Source: an uncultured Propionibacteriaceae bacterium (GTDB taxonomy: Bacteria > Actinomycetota > Actinomycetes > Propionibacteriales > Propionibacteriaceae). Taken from it: a stretch of 57,406 nt of DNA. The notes under the pieces were generated by a model. That model was not told the origin of the DNA and ran no database searches. It saw only the letters and a program-made list of their open reading frames with translations. Position numbers and translations under genes: made by a program. Numbering within the stretch: position 1 is the stretch's first letter; each line of letters begins with the position of its first letter. Shown piece by piece: positions 17,447-25,785 of the stretch. The stretch is from the NCBI GenBank assembly GCA_938046585.1, contig CALIWR010000014.1, forward strand, positions 1 to 57,406, in the 5' to 3' direction.

Positions 17447-19639
17447 TCATGACGGCGCCTGGACCGTGATCGTGGCCCCATCGCCTAGGTCGATCACGGT
17501 GCCGACTTCGACTTCGACCGGGCTGCCGGGCACCATCCGTACCGGTTGCTGATCCGGGCGGACCAGCATGGTGCCGTTGGTGGAATGCAGATCGGTGACC
17601 GTAATCGCCCATTCCTTCGCCGCGACCCGGACATGGGTCCGGCTGATGTCGCTGTTTGGACTGGGCACCGGAAGCAGGATCGGGTTCTGGTCGCCCGGCT
17701 GCGGCTGGGGTGAACGGCCGATCAGGACGGTGTCGGTGAGGTCGGCGGTCGCACCGCCCGCAGTCTGCAGGGTCGCTAGCACCGGGCGGGTGACCAGCCG
17801 CGGGTTGGCGGTATCCACCGGAGCCAGGCAGCGCAGACAGGTGGTCTGGCGGGGCGGGTTGGCGTGCCCGAGGTTACACATCGCCGCCAGCACCAAACCC
17901 GGCCCGGCCGGAGCCGCAGTCAGGTTCGGTTTGTGGGTGGCAGCCAGCCCGGTCGAGAAGACCGTCCCGTCGCTGGCGGTGTCCGGAGAAGCCGGCGCTG
18001 ACGTCTGCGGCGCCGGCCCGAAAGGCTGATTCGCCGAGGCCGCACCAGAGAAAGCCGGTTGTCCCTGCGGCGCCGGCGCCGGCGGCGGCGAGGCGTACGG
18101 GCGGGGGTCGGGAGAAGCGTACGAACTGGGCGGCTGCGGCCCAGGCAGCTGCCCTGGGAACTGCTGCCCGTACAGCTGTCCGGGGAAGGACCCCGGCGGC
18201 GGACCCGGGTTGGGCTGGCCGGGGTAGCCGCCGGGCTGGGCGTTCGGCTGCTGGGGGAACCCCTGCTGAGCCGGCATCGGCTGCCCGTTCGGACCGAACT
18301 GCCCGTTCGGGCCGGGTCTCGGGCCTGGCGGGTTCAGATGGCCGGGAAACCCGCCCGGCTGCCCTGGCATCGAGGCATTCGGCGCCTGGCCGGGCATCGG
18401 TTGGCCGTTAGGCCCCGCCTGCGCGGGGAACGGCCCCTGGTTTGGGAACGGACCAGGCTGCTGGGGGCCTTGCCCCTGCGGGAAACCACCCGCAGCGCCC
18501 GGCATGGGCTGGCCCGGCATCGGCTGCCCGTTCGGGCCGAACTGGCCAGGCTGCGGAGGCTGCTGTCCCATGCCAAAGGGGCTGCCGGGAGCTGTCTGCT
18601 GAAAACCTCCCGGGGCTGGCGGACCGCCGAAACCAGGCCCGGCCGGCCTGGGCGAGGCAGAGCTATGGGCCGCATCCTCCAGGTTCAGCCCGACCGGCCC
18701 GGCCGATGCTGGGGCAGGATCATCTACCTCGAAGGCTGCGGTGGTGGCCGGGCTGGGCGTGGTTCTGGGCGCCTGCCCGTCGTCCATGTCGAGGACCACC
18801 GGTTCCGGTGCGGCGGCGTCAGCGACGCCCCAGCCTTCTGGCGCGCTGGCTTCCTCGGCCGGCGGGCCCGGCTCAGGGGCGGGCGGTTCTGGCTCGGGAG
18901 CGGGCGGTTCCGGTTCGCCCTCTCCCGACTTATCCTCGTCGGCTGGCTCGGCCTCGTCGTCGGACGGGTCCGGCTGATCGTCGGCGTCGTCTTCCGCCAC
19001 GCCCGCCAGGTCTGCCTCCGCCTCGGTGTCGGTGTCGTCCTCAGGATCCTCATCATCTGGCTGCTCTGCCGTCATTGCTTGGGCCCCAGCCGGGACCGCG
19101 GCCGCCGCCAGGGCCTCCTCCCCGTACGCGCGCTGCGGCCAGACCTCTGCATCCGCGACGGTGGGTAACGCCAGCCGGGCCTCATCGGTAGCGTCGATCA
19201 CCACCGCCGAGGCCAGTACTGCCCCCACCACCAGCGGCAGTTGCAGCAGGCTTTCCTGGTCGACCGGGTCCATATCCACCCGGACCTGGCGGACCTCCCC
19301 CAGCCCGATCTCATGCCAGGTCTGGAAACCTTCACCCTCGGCGATCACGTTCCCGGTCGCCAGGTCGACCGCCTGCAGTGAGCCCCGGATGAGGGAGCGC
19401 ATCTCACCGCCGGCCCAGAAGAATGCGGCCAGGCTGGGCATCAGGTCGACCCGGAAGGATGCCAACTTGTCCGCGAATTCGGTCAGGGTCCGGGCCGCGA
19501 CCACGTCCGACCACAGATCATTGAGCAACGACGACATATGGGCCGGCGCCGGCATCATCACCAGCAGCGACGTGGGCCCGGACAGCACCACCCAGGTTCC
19601 GGGCACGTACGTGGCGCGCCACATTCCGATGCTCTGCAT
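17447..19639 (-). CDS. FHA-domain protein with zinc-ribbon-like motif and long Pro/Gln/Gly linker
   Basis: This 730-residue protein appears cytoplasmic. Residues 1-150 form a folded region that I do not recognise. An acidic Glu/Asp/Pro segment (about 175-260) and a long Pro/Gln/Gly-rich segment with QPMPG-like repeats (about 330-540) follow. A C/H/C/C cluster (MCNLGHANPPRQTTCLRC, near 585-602) looks like a zinc ribbon. The C-terminal FHA domain (about 640-725) has GRSPQP, ISRTHV and LHSTNGT, so phosphothreonine binding seems intact. The start MQSIGMW has GAGGGG upstream, and ATG 19624 is an alternative. It is the first gene of the envelope cluster, and its FHA domain resembles the one in the last gene of the cluster. 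Confidence 0.88.
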   Translation of the reverse strand: MQSIGMWRATYVPGTWVVLSGPTSLLVMMPAPAHMSSLLNDLWSDVVAARTLTEFADKLASFRVDLMPSLAAFFWAGGEMRSLIRGSLQAVDLATGNVIAEGEGFQTWHEIGLGEVRQVRVDMDPVDQESLLQLPLVVGAVLASAVVIDATDEARLALPTVADAEVWPQRAYGEEALAAAAVPAGAQAMTAEQPDDEDPEDDTDTEAEADLAGVAEDDADDQPDPSDDEAEPADEDKSGEGEPEPPAPEPEPPAPEPGPPAEEASAPEGWGVADAAAPEPVVLDMDDGQAPRTTPSPATTAAFEVDDPAPASAGPVGLNLEDAAHSSASPRPAGPGFGGPPAPGGFQQTAPGSPFGMGQQPPQPGQFGPNGQPMPGQPMPGAAGGFPQGQGPQQPGPFPNQGPFPAQAGPNGQPMPGQAPNASMPGQPGGFPGHLNPPGPRPGPNGQFGPNGQPMPAQQGFPQQPNAQPGGYPGQPNPGPPPGSFPGQLYGQQFPGQLPGPQPPSSYASPDPRPYASPPPAPAPQGQPAFSGAASANQPFGPAPQTSAPASPDTASDGTVFSTGLAATHKPNLTAAPAGPGLVLAAMCNLGHANPPRQTTCLRCLAPVDTANPRLVTRPVLATLQTAGGATADLTDTVLIGRSPQPQPGDQNPILLPVPSPNSDISRTHVRVAAKEWAITVTDLHSTNGTMLVRPDQQPVRMVPGSPVEVEVGTVIDLGDGATITVQAPS

Positions 19640-19962
19640 GTCATCCCCTCGTTCGGCTTGGGGCCATTCTTGCGCGCGGACTGATCCGCCTTACCGTAGG
19701 CAGCCTACTGACCGACCAGCCAACCTGGCCGCGTCACGGCCGGCCACCAGGCTGGGAACTTGCCCGCCCAACCGAGCCATCACAGCGATCGCGACCTCGA
19801 CGACCGCGGCACACCCGGTCTGGACCGACCCACGATCTAGCAGGTAGGATAGTTAGACAAAATGGTACAGCGAATTATTTAGACAAAACATACGCGAGAG
19901 GATTCCACCGAGGCAGCGGGGGAAGCCGGGATCAGACGAACACACGCGAGGGAGGTTGCATC
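19640..19962. other. 323-bp intergenic region between divergent genes
   Basis: This is the divergent regulatory region of the minus-strand envelope cluster and the plus-strand Panacea-Doc pair. The first 200 bases are high-GC without recognisable structure. From about 19840 it becomes AT-rich and holds the direct repeat described separately and a possible plus-strand -10 hexamer TAGGAT at 19845-19850. A ribosome site AGGGAGG lies just before the ATG at 19963. I see no small gene or RNA. Confidence 0.6.
19853..19888 (+). promoter_or_regulatory. direct repeat TTAGACAAAA x2, possible operator of Panacea-Doc
   Basis: The ten-base word TTAGACAAAA occurs at 19853-19862 and 19879-19888, a 26-base period, in AT-rich DNA 75 to 110 bases before the antitoxin start. 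A -10-like TAGGAT lies immediately upstream. Toxin-antitoxin operons are commonly autoregulated through such sites, but binding here is only inferred. Confidence 0.4.
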
Positions 19963-20496
19963 ATGACCACTGCCCTGGAGATTGCCACGTACATCCATAA
20001 CACCTGGCATCGGTTCTCCGGTGAGATGCAGATGCACAAACTCCTCTACTACGCCCAGGCCTGGTCGCTGGCCTGGGACGGCCAGCCGCTGTTCGACGAT
20101 CCCATCGAGGCCTGGGACAAGGGGCCCGTCATCAGGTCACTGCGGTACGAAACCCTACCCAGCGAGCCCGTCCCCAGCCTGTCCGAATCGCAGCAGGCGA
20201 CCATCGAGGCCGTCCTCGACTACTACGGCAAGCGCGGTGGCGCCAAACTCAGCCAGCAGACGCACGAGGAGTCCCCGTGGCAGCAGGCCCGGGACCGACA
20301 CTCGGGCAACAATCGGTGCACCGAAGAGATCACCCACGACAGCATGCGTCGGGCCTATACCCAGCAGAGTCTCGCCGGCCAGGGCCCGCGTCGGCGTGCT
20401 GTTACTTCCCAGCGCATCGACCAGGGCCAGCTTCTTGAGCGCTCCGCCCAGGCCCGGCAGGAGTGGCGCCCCGCGCTCGCGCTCTTGGCGCAGTGA
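19963..20496 (+). CDS. Panacea-domain antitoxin (DUF4065/SocA-like)
   Basis: The 177-residue protein opens with a Panacea domain (about residues 1-130): MQMHKLLYYAQAW, then DPIEAWDKGPV and the SPWQQAR motif. Panacea proteins are antitoxins that pair with many unrelated toxins, including Fic/Doc types. The residues after about 130 are basic and low in similarity to anything I know, and may be the toxin-contacting extension. The start is ATG with AGGGAGG upstream. The stop codon overlaps the GTG of the doc-like gene (GTGA), showing translational coupling. The second Panacea protein in this window, at 50165, shares the KLLYYAQ and EAW..GPV motifs but is otherwise divergent. Confidence 0.85.
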   Translation: MTTALEIATYIHNTWHRFSGEMQMHKLLYYAQAWSLAWDGQPLFDDPIEAWDKGPVIRSLRYETLPSEPVPSLSESQQATIEAVLDYYGKRGGAKLSQQTHEESPWQQARDRHSGNNRCTEEITHDSMRRAYTQQSLAGQGPRRRAVTSQRIDQGQLLERSAQARQEWRPALALLAQ

Positions 20497-20885
20497 CCTA
20501 TCAGATCACGGTCGAGCACTGCATAGCGATCTACGACCAGGATGTACGCTGCGGCGTCCTGATCGACCGAGCAAGACTGGAGAGTGCGGTGGCTGCGCCC
20601 TTCCAGACCTGGGGTGGAGAGGACCTGTTCCCCAGTCTGGCAGCCAAGGCCGCCAGACTGGCATATGGCATCGCCGAGGCGCAGGCCTACAGCGACGGAA
20701 ACAAGCGCCTGGCGCTGCTGTGCACTGACGCCTTCCTGTGGGCGAACGGGACACGGCTCATGCTGACCAATGACGCTGTCGCTGACCTCATCTTGGGGAT
20801 CGGTACTAAGAAGTACACCTGCGACGACCTCGCCAAGGCCTTCGCCGATGCTCTGGGGGACGCCACGACTACGATGAACACATAA
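20493..20885 (+). CDS. Doc/Fic-type toxin with substituted catalytic histidine
   Basis: The protein has 130 residues from the GTG that overlaps the antitoxin stop (GTGA). A longer start at 20463 would lie inside the antitoxin gene without benefit. The Doc-type Fic core is AYSDGNKRLAL, with Asn70, Lys71 and Arg72 in place. The histidine that normally opens the HxFx(D/E)GNKR motif is Gln64, and the phenylalanine is Tyr66. Active Doc phosphorylates EF-Tu and needs that histidine, so this toxin may be inactive or catalytically altered. Length and the rest of the fold look intact. Context with a Panacea antitoxin supports a toxin-antitoxin pair. Confidence 0.82.
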   Translation: MTYQITVEHCIAIYDQDVRCGVLIDRARLESAVAAPFQTWGGEDLFPSLAAKAARLAYGIAEAQAYSDGNKRLALLCTDAFLWANGTRLMLTNDAVADLILGIGTKKYTCDDLAKAFADALGDATTTMNT

Positions 20886-20918
20886 GGTGTGAAATCTGTC
20901 CCATCGTGAGGGCGATCA

Positions 20919-20960
20919 AATACCCGGCCCGGCTCCCGTACGGGAGCCGGGCCGGGTATT
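20919..20960. terminator. 42-bp perfect palindrome, bidirectional terminator
   Basis: A perfect 21-plus-21 inverted repeat (opening AATACCCGGCCCGG) fills the gap between the convergent doc-like and ppdK genes. On the minus strand it is followed by TTTGATC, on the plus strand by a shorter TT, so it probably ends both transcripts. The absence of a loop would also allow cruciform formation. Confidence 0.75.
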
Positions 20961-20971
20961 GCCCGGTGAGG

Positions 20972-23620
20972 TCAGGCGTACTTCAGGGCTGCCCGGGCCG
21001 CTGCCAGGCGGGCGATCGGAACCCGGAACGGGGAGCAGGAAACGTACGACAGGCCGATCTTCTGGAAGAAGTCGATCGAGTCGGGGTCACCGCCGTGCTC
21101 GCCGCAGACGCCGGTCTTGAGGTCCGGCTTAGTGCTGCGGCCCTTCTCGACACCCATCTGGACCAGCTGACCGACGCCGTCCTGGTCGAGCGACTCGAAC
21201 GGGTTCTTCGGGATCACTTCGCCGTCGACGTACGAGCCGAGGAAGCCCAGCTCGGCGTCGTCGCGGCTAATCCCGATCCCGGTCTGGGTCAGGTCGTTGG
21301 TGCCGAAGCTGAAGAAGTCAGCCTGTTTCGCGATCTCGTTCGCGGTCAGCGCCGCGCGCGGGATCTCGATCATGGTGCCGACCGTGTAGTCCAGCCGCTT
21401 CCCGGCCGCCTCGAACTCCGACTCGGCCGCCTGGACCACGATCTCGCGCTGGGTCTTCAGCTCCGATTCGTACGCGACCAGCGGGATCATGATCTCGACG
21501 CCGACGGTCTCCCCCTCGCGCTCCAAGACCGCCAGCGCGGCCCGGATGATGGCCCGGGTCTGCATCTCCGGGATCGACGGGTACAGCATCGCCAGCCGGC
21601 AGCCGCGGGTGCCCAGCATCGGGTTCTGCTCGTGCAGCCGCTTCACCTGGGCTAGGGTTTCCCGCTCGGCGTCGATCTGCTCGGCGGGGGCCTTGGCGAG
21701 TTCCAGCCGCTGCACCAGCAGCGACTGGTTGATCAGGCTCGGCAGGAATTCGTGCAGCGGCGGGTCCAGCAGCCGTACCGTGACCGGCAGGCCCTTCATA
21801 GCGGTGAAGATCTGCTCGAAATCAGCCTGCTGCATCGGCAGGATCTTCTCCAGAGCGGCATGGCGCTGCTCCTCGTTCTCGGCCAGGATCATCTCCCGTA
21901 CCGCCGGCAGCCGCTCGGCCACCATGAACATGTGCTCGGTCCGAGCCAGCCCGATCCCCTCCGCGCCCAGCTCCCGGGCCTTCGAGGCGTCCTCGAAGTT
22001 CTCGGCATTGGCCCGTACCCCGAGGGTCCGGATCTCATCGGCCCAGGTGACGACCTGCTCGAAGTCCGCGTTCAGGGCCGGCGGCACCAGCTCTAGGGCG
22101 CCGGCGAAGACTTCGCCGGTGGAGCCGTTCAGGGTGATCGTGTCACCCGTGCCGTACACCGTGTCGCCGATCGTGACGGTCTCGGCCTTGGCGTCGATCA
22201 CGATCGCGGTCGCGCCAGCGACACAGGTGATGCCCATGCCCCGAGCCACCACCGCGGCATGCGAAGTCATGCCACCGTGCGCGGTCAGCACCCCCTGGCT
22301 GACCATCACGCCGTGGATGTCGTCGGGGGTGGTCTCGTAGCGGACCAGGATCACCGGCTCGCCCCGGCCGCCGCGCGCGGCGGCATCATCGGCCGAAAAC
22401 GACAATGCGCCCACCGCGGCGCCCGGCGAGGCCGGCAGGCCCCTTACGATCGGCTCGGCGGTGGTGTCAGGGTCAATCCCCGGGTGGAGCAGGGCGTCCA
22501 GGGCTGCCGGCTCGATCCGCAGCAGCGCCTCCTGCTTCGTGATCAGGCCCTCAGCCACCATGTCGACAGCGGTCTTCACCGCGGCCGCGGCGGTACGTTT
22601 GCCGTTGCGGGTTTGCAGCATGTAGAGCTTGCGATCCTCGATCGTGAACTCCATGTCCTGCATGTCTTTGTTGTGCTGCTCCAGCCGCTGCATGGTGTCG
22701 AGCAGCTCATGGAAGGCCTCCGGCAGCACCTGCTCCATCTCGACGAGCGGACGCGGGGTCCGGATCCCGGCCACCACATCCTCGCCTTGGGCATTGGTCA
22801 GGAATTCGCCGTACAGCTCTTGAGCGCCGGTGGAGGGGTTACGGGAGAAGCAGACGCCGGTAGCGGAGGTCTCGCCGCGGTTGCCAAAGACCATCTGCTG
22901 CACGTTGACTGCGGTGCCCAGGTCACGCGAGATCCCCTGCGACTTGCGGTACACCTCAGCGCGCGGGTTCAGCCAGGACTTGAAGACCGCGTTCACGGCC
23001 CGGTTCAGCTGCTCGCGCGGATCCGAGGTCCATTCGCCGCCGAGCGCTTCGTTGGCGAGGGTCTTAAAAGTCTGGGTGAGCTGCAACAGATCCTCGGCGG
23101 TGAGGTCGGTGTCGTTAGCCACGCCCTTGGCCTGCTTCATTGCGGTCAGCGCATCCTCGAAGACGTGCGGGTCGATACCCTCGACGACCTCGCCGTACAT
23201 CTGGATGAAACGGCGATAGCAGTCGTACGCGAACCGCTCGTTGCCGGATTCGGCGATCACGCCGGCGACTGACTCGTCGGAGATCCCCAGGTTGAGAATG
23301 GTGTCCATCATCCCGGGCATCGACTGAACCGCGCCGGAGCGTACGGAGACCAGCAGCGGACGCTGCGCAGCGCCCAGTTTGCGCCCGGTCCGTTCCTCTA
23401 GCCGGGCCAGCCCGGCCGCGACCTGCTCGGCGAGACCCTCAGGCCAGGCACCGTCGTTGTTCATGGCCGCCACGCAAGCCGCGGTGGTCACCGTGAACGC
23501 GTCCGGGACCGGGACCCCGATCTTCGCCATATCAGCCAGCCCGGCGCCCTTGCCGCCCAGCAACGGCTTCATGGACATGTCGCCCTCGGACAGGTCGTAG
23601 ACCCACTTGGTCTCGCTCAT
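20972..23620 (-). CDS. ppdK: pyruvate,phosphate dikinase
   Basis: PpdK interconverts pyruvate, ATP and phosphate with PEP, AMP and pyrophosphate. In propionic-acid bacteria it links glycolysis, gluconeogenesis and pyrophosphate use. The protein has 882 residues from MSETKWVYDL, with GAGGAGAAAG upstream. A twelve-codon longer start is possible. It has the N-terminal ATP-grasp domain (GGKGAGLADM; PSTGAQELYGEF), the swivelling phosphohistidine domain (GGMTSHAAVVARGMG) and the C-terminal PEP/pyruvate barrel ending in GVCGEHGGDP with the catalytic cysteine, all intact. It is monocistronic, with the palindromic terminator behind it and a pair of direct repeats in its promoter region. Confidence 0.97.
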   Translation of the reverse strand: MSETKWVYDLSEGDMSMKPLLGGKGAGLADMAKIGVPVPDAFTVTTAACVAAMNNDGAWPEGLAEQVAAGLARLEERTGRKLGAAQRPLLVSVRSGAVQSMPGMMDTILNLGISDESVAGVIAESGNERFAYDCYRRFIQMYGEVVEGIDPHVFEDALTAMKQAKGVANDTDLTAEDLLQLTQTFKTLANEALGGEWTSDPREQLNRAVNAVFKSWLNPRAEVYRKSQGISRDLGTAVNVQQMVFGNRGETSATGVCFSRNPSTGAQELYGEFLTNAQGEDVVAGIRTPRPLVEMEQVLPEAFHELLDTMQRLEQHNKDMQDMEFTIEDRKLYMLQTRNGKRTAAAAVKTAVDMVAEGLITKQEALLRIEPAALDALLHPGIDPDTTAEPIVRGLPASPGAAVGALSFSADDAAARGGRGEPVILVRYETTPDDIHGVMVSQGVLTAHGGMTSHAAVVARGMGITCVAGATAIVIDAKAETVTIGDTVYGTGDTITLNGSTGEVFAGALELVPPALNADFEQVVTWADEIRTLGVRANAENFEDASKARELGAEGIGLARTEHMFMVAERLPAVREMILAENEEQRHAALEKILPMQQADFEQIFTAMKGLPVTVRLLDPPLHEFLPSLINQSLLVQRLELAKAPAEQIDAERETLAQVKRLHEQNPMLGTRGCRLAMLYPSIPEMQTRAIIRAALAVLEREGETVGVEIMIPLVAYESELKTQREIVVQAAESEFEAAGKRLDYTVGTMIEIPRAALTANEIAKQADFFSFGTNDLTQTGIGISRDDAELGFLGSYVDGEVIPKNPFESLDQDGVGQLVQMGVEKGRSTKPDLKTGVCGEHGGDPDSIDFFQKIGLSYVSCSPFRVPIARLAAARAALKYA

Positions 23621-23747
23621 CTTTCTCCTCGTCGTCAGCCCCCGTGACTGGGTCACCCAACACCCACGGGCGGGCGGCTAGGGATCGCGGACGCCGCAGG
23701 GGCTGCGCCGACGCCACACATGACCAGGTTCAGCCTAGTGCCCTGGC

Positions 23748-23811
23748 CACAACCTGCGATACCGCGCGCTCAAACCCCGAACCCGGTGAAAGTCATCGGC
23801 ACAACCTGCGA
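23748..23811. promoter_or_regulatory. direct repeat CACAACCTGCGA x2 between ppdK and SRPBCC gene
   Basis: The twelve-base word CACAACCTGCGA occurs at 23748-23759 and 23800-23811, a 52-base period (close to five helical turns). It lies in the 279-base divergent region between ppdK (minus) and the SRPBCC gene (plus). The period would place two protein sites on the same DNA face. The regulator is unknown. Confidence 0.35.
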
Positions 23812-23899
23812 GATTGCGTCACCACATGGGACCGGATCGGCTTAGGTTACTGCCGGGACGCTCGCACAGCTGCCGGCGGACCCATGAGAGGAGGCGGCC

Positions 23900-24370
23900 A
23901 TGGTGGCCAACGTGATCGTGACGGTCGAGCGCCAGTTTGATCGGCCACGCAGCCAGGTGTTCCAGGCCTGGACCAATCCAGCCCAGCTCGCCCAGTGGCG
24001 CGGGTCACCCGGCTGGCATGTGGAGCAAGAGACCGTTACCGGCGAGCTGCGTCTCGGCGGGCGACACCACCACGTCAAGGTGCGCGACAACGACCCCGAC
24101 ACCCGAGTCGGCACCGACGGCGTCTACACCGAATTCTTCGACCCGGACGTCTTCGTGTCTCGGGAGAGGATCACCGGCGACCCGGGCATCGACCCGGATA
24201 CCCCGCTTGAATTGCGGGTCGAGTTCACCGCCTACGGCCGCGACGGCAAAGGCACCCTGGTGCGGATCATCCAGGGCCCGTACGAGCCGGGCGTAGCTGG
24301 CTGGCACGGCGAGGCCTGGGAGAAAGAGCTGACCCGGCTGGCGGATTTCCTCGAGCATCAGGAGCAGTGA
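23900..24370 (+). CDS. SRPBCC/AHSA1-family protein
   Basis: This 156-residue soluble protein has a START-like SRPBCC fold of the AHSA1 type. The N-terminal FDRPRSQVFQAWTNPAQLAQW motif is typical, as is the final helix GWHGEAWEKELTRLADFLE. Members bind hydrophobic ligands or act as Hsp90 co-chaperones, and function here cannot be assigned more closely. The start is ATG with GAGAGGAGG upstream. Its TGA overlaps the ATG of the sugar transporter (TGATG), so the two are translated together. Whether this implies a shared role is unknown. Confidence 0.85.
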   Translation: MVANVIVTVERQFDRPRSQVFQAWTNPAQLAQWRGSPGWHVEQETVTGELRLGGRHHHVKVRDNDPDTRVGTDGVYTEFFDPDVFVSRERITGDPGIDPDTPLELRVEFTAYGRDGKGTLVRIIQGPYEPGVAGWHGEAWEKELTRLADFLEHQEQ

Positions 24371-25725
24371 TGAGCCATACTACGGTCATCCGGCAGAAGC
24401 CGTTGATGACGATGCGGCAGATTCTGCTGATGAACCTGGGTTTCTTCGGGATCCAGTATTCGTTCGGAATGCAGCAGACCGCGATCAACCCGATCTACAC
24501 CTTCCTCGGCGCCGATACCGAATCACTGCCGCTGCTGAATCTGGCCGGCCCGATCACCGGTCTGCTGCTGCAGCCGATCGTCGGGGCGATGTCGGACCGG
24601 ACCTGGAACCCGCGGCTGGGCGGTCGACGTCGACCGTACTTTATCGTGGGAGCGATCGGCTGCTCGGTCTGTCTTTTTCTGTTCCCCTGGGTTTCGGCGG
24701 TCTGGATGGCGGCGCTGCTGCTGTGGCTGCTGGACGCCAGCAACAACACCGCGATGGAACCGTACCGGGCGTTCGTCGCCGACAAGCTGCCCCCGTCGCA
24801 GCTGGCCAAGGGTTTCCTGGCGCAGTCGTTCTTCACCGGTTTCGGGATCACCCTGGCCAATATCAGCCTGTACGTGTTCAAGTTGATCTGGCCGGGGGCG
24901 ACGAACACGATGCCGACCTGGGTTTTCGCGGCCTTCCTACTTGGCTCGTTCTGCTCGATCGCGACCGTGCTGGTGTCGGTGCTGACCACCCCAGAGATTC
25001 CGCCGACCGAGGACGAGCTCGCCGCGATGCGCCAGCACAGCAGCGGGGCCGGTGCCGCGCTGAAGGAGATCTGGGACGCGATCGTCGAGATGCCGACCGA
25101 ACTGCGCAAGCTGGCCTTGGTCTACCTCTTCCAGTGGTACGCGATGAACGTCTACTGGCAGTACGTCTCACTGTCGGTAGCTAAATCGGCCTTCGGCACC
25201 ACCGACACCCACAGCAGCGCCTATCAGGATGCGGTCGCCCATACCGGGCTGATCAACGGGGCGTACAACATCGTCACCTTCTGCGTCGCCTTCGGGCTGG
25301 TGTCGATAGCGAAGAATCGGGGCGCCAAACTGGTGCATATCACCTGTCTGCTGATCGCGGCGGTCGGCCTGGTGGCCTTCGCCAGTATCACGAATCCGTG
25401 GCTGCTCTTTGTCCCGATCATCGGACTGGGTATCGCCTGGGCCTCAATCGTGGGCGTTCCGTACATCATGGCGGTGCGCATGATCCCGTCCACCCGGTAC
25501 GGGGTGTACATGGGCATCATCAATATGATGATCGTCATCCCGATGCTGATCCAGACGCTGACCTTCGGCCCGATCTACAAGCATCTGCTCGGTGACAATC
25601 CCAGCAACGCGATCCGTCTCGCCGGGATTTTCCTGGCCTTGGCGGCCGCGGCGATGCTGTGGATCAAGGAGCCGCCGATCGTCCGTGATGTCGACGACCT
25701 GGCCGAGATCCCGACCACGGCCTGA
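24370..25725 (+). CDS. MFS sugar transporter (SLC45/GPH-like)
   Basis: This is a 451-residue permease with about twelve membrane segments. The cytoplasmic loop motif SDRTWNPRLGGRRRPYF and the preceding LAGPITGLLLQPIVGAMSD resemble the sucrose/maltose:proton symporters (SLC45-like) and related bacterial sugar transporters. The substrate is probably a disaccharide or other sugar, inferred from family only. The start is the ATG at 24370 within the TGATG overlap with the SRPBCC gene. A GTG one codon earlier is possible. No glycosidase or kinase gene is adjacent. A strong terminator follows. Confidence 0.88.
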   Translation: MSHTTVIRQKPLMTMRQILLMNLGFFGIQYSFGMQQTAINPIYTFLGADTESLPLLNLAGPITGLLLQPIVGAMSDRTWNPRLGGRRRPYFIVGAIGCSVCLFLFPWVSAVWMAALLLWLLDASNNTAMEPYRAFVADKLPPSQLAKGFLAQSFFTGFGITLANISLYVFKLIWPGATNTMPTWVFAAFLLGSFCSIATVLVSVLTTPEIPPTEDELAAMRQHSSGAGAALKEIWDAIVEMPTELRKLALVYLFQWYAMNVYWQYVSLSVAKSAFGTTDTHSSAYQDAVAHTGLINGAYNIVTFCVAFGLVSIAKNRGAKLVHITCLLIAAVGLVAFASITNPWLLFVPIIGLGIAWASIVGVPYIMAVRMIPSTRYGVYMGIINMMIVIPMLIQTLTFGPIYKHLLGDNPSNAIRLAGIFLALAAAAMLWIKEPPIVRDVDDLAEIPTTA

Positions 25726-25734
25726 CAACCCACC

Positions 25735-25769
25735 CAACAAGACCCCGGGAGCTGCCCGGGGTCTTGTTG
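25735..25769. terminator. bidirectional intrinsic terminator
   Basis: A perfect 15-bp stem (left arm CAACAAGACCCCGGG, right arm CCCGGGGTCTTGTTG) with the loop AGCTG lies between the convergent sugar-transporter gene and hemQ. T-rich bases in the right arm (TCTTGTTGT) serve the plus strand, and the mirrored arm serves the minus strand. Confidence 0.9.
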
Positions 25770-25785
25770 TCGTTGCGGCGCCAGC

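Noticed and set aside
18200..18600. Short repeated units resembling a repeat array or CRISPR
   Set aside because: They are codons for the Pro/Gln/Gly-rich linker of the FHA protein, with irregular period and no spacers.
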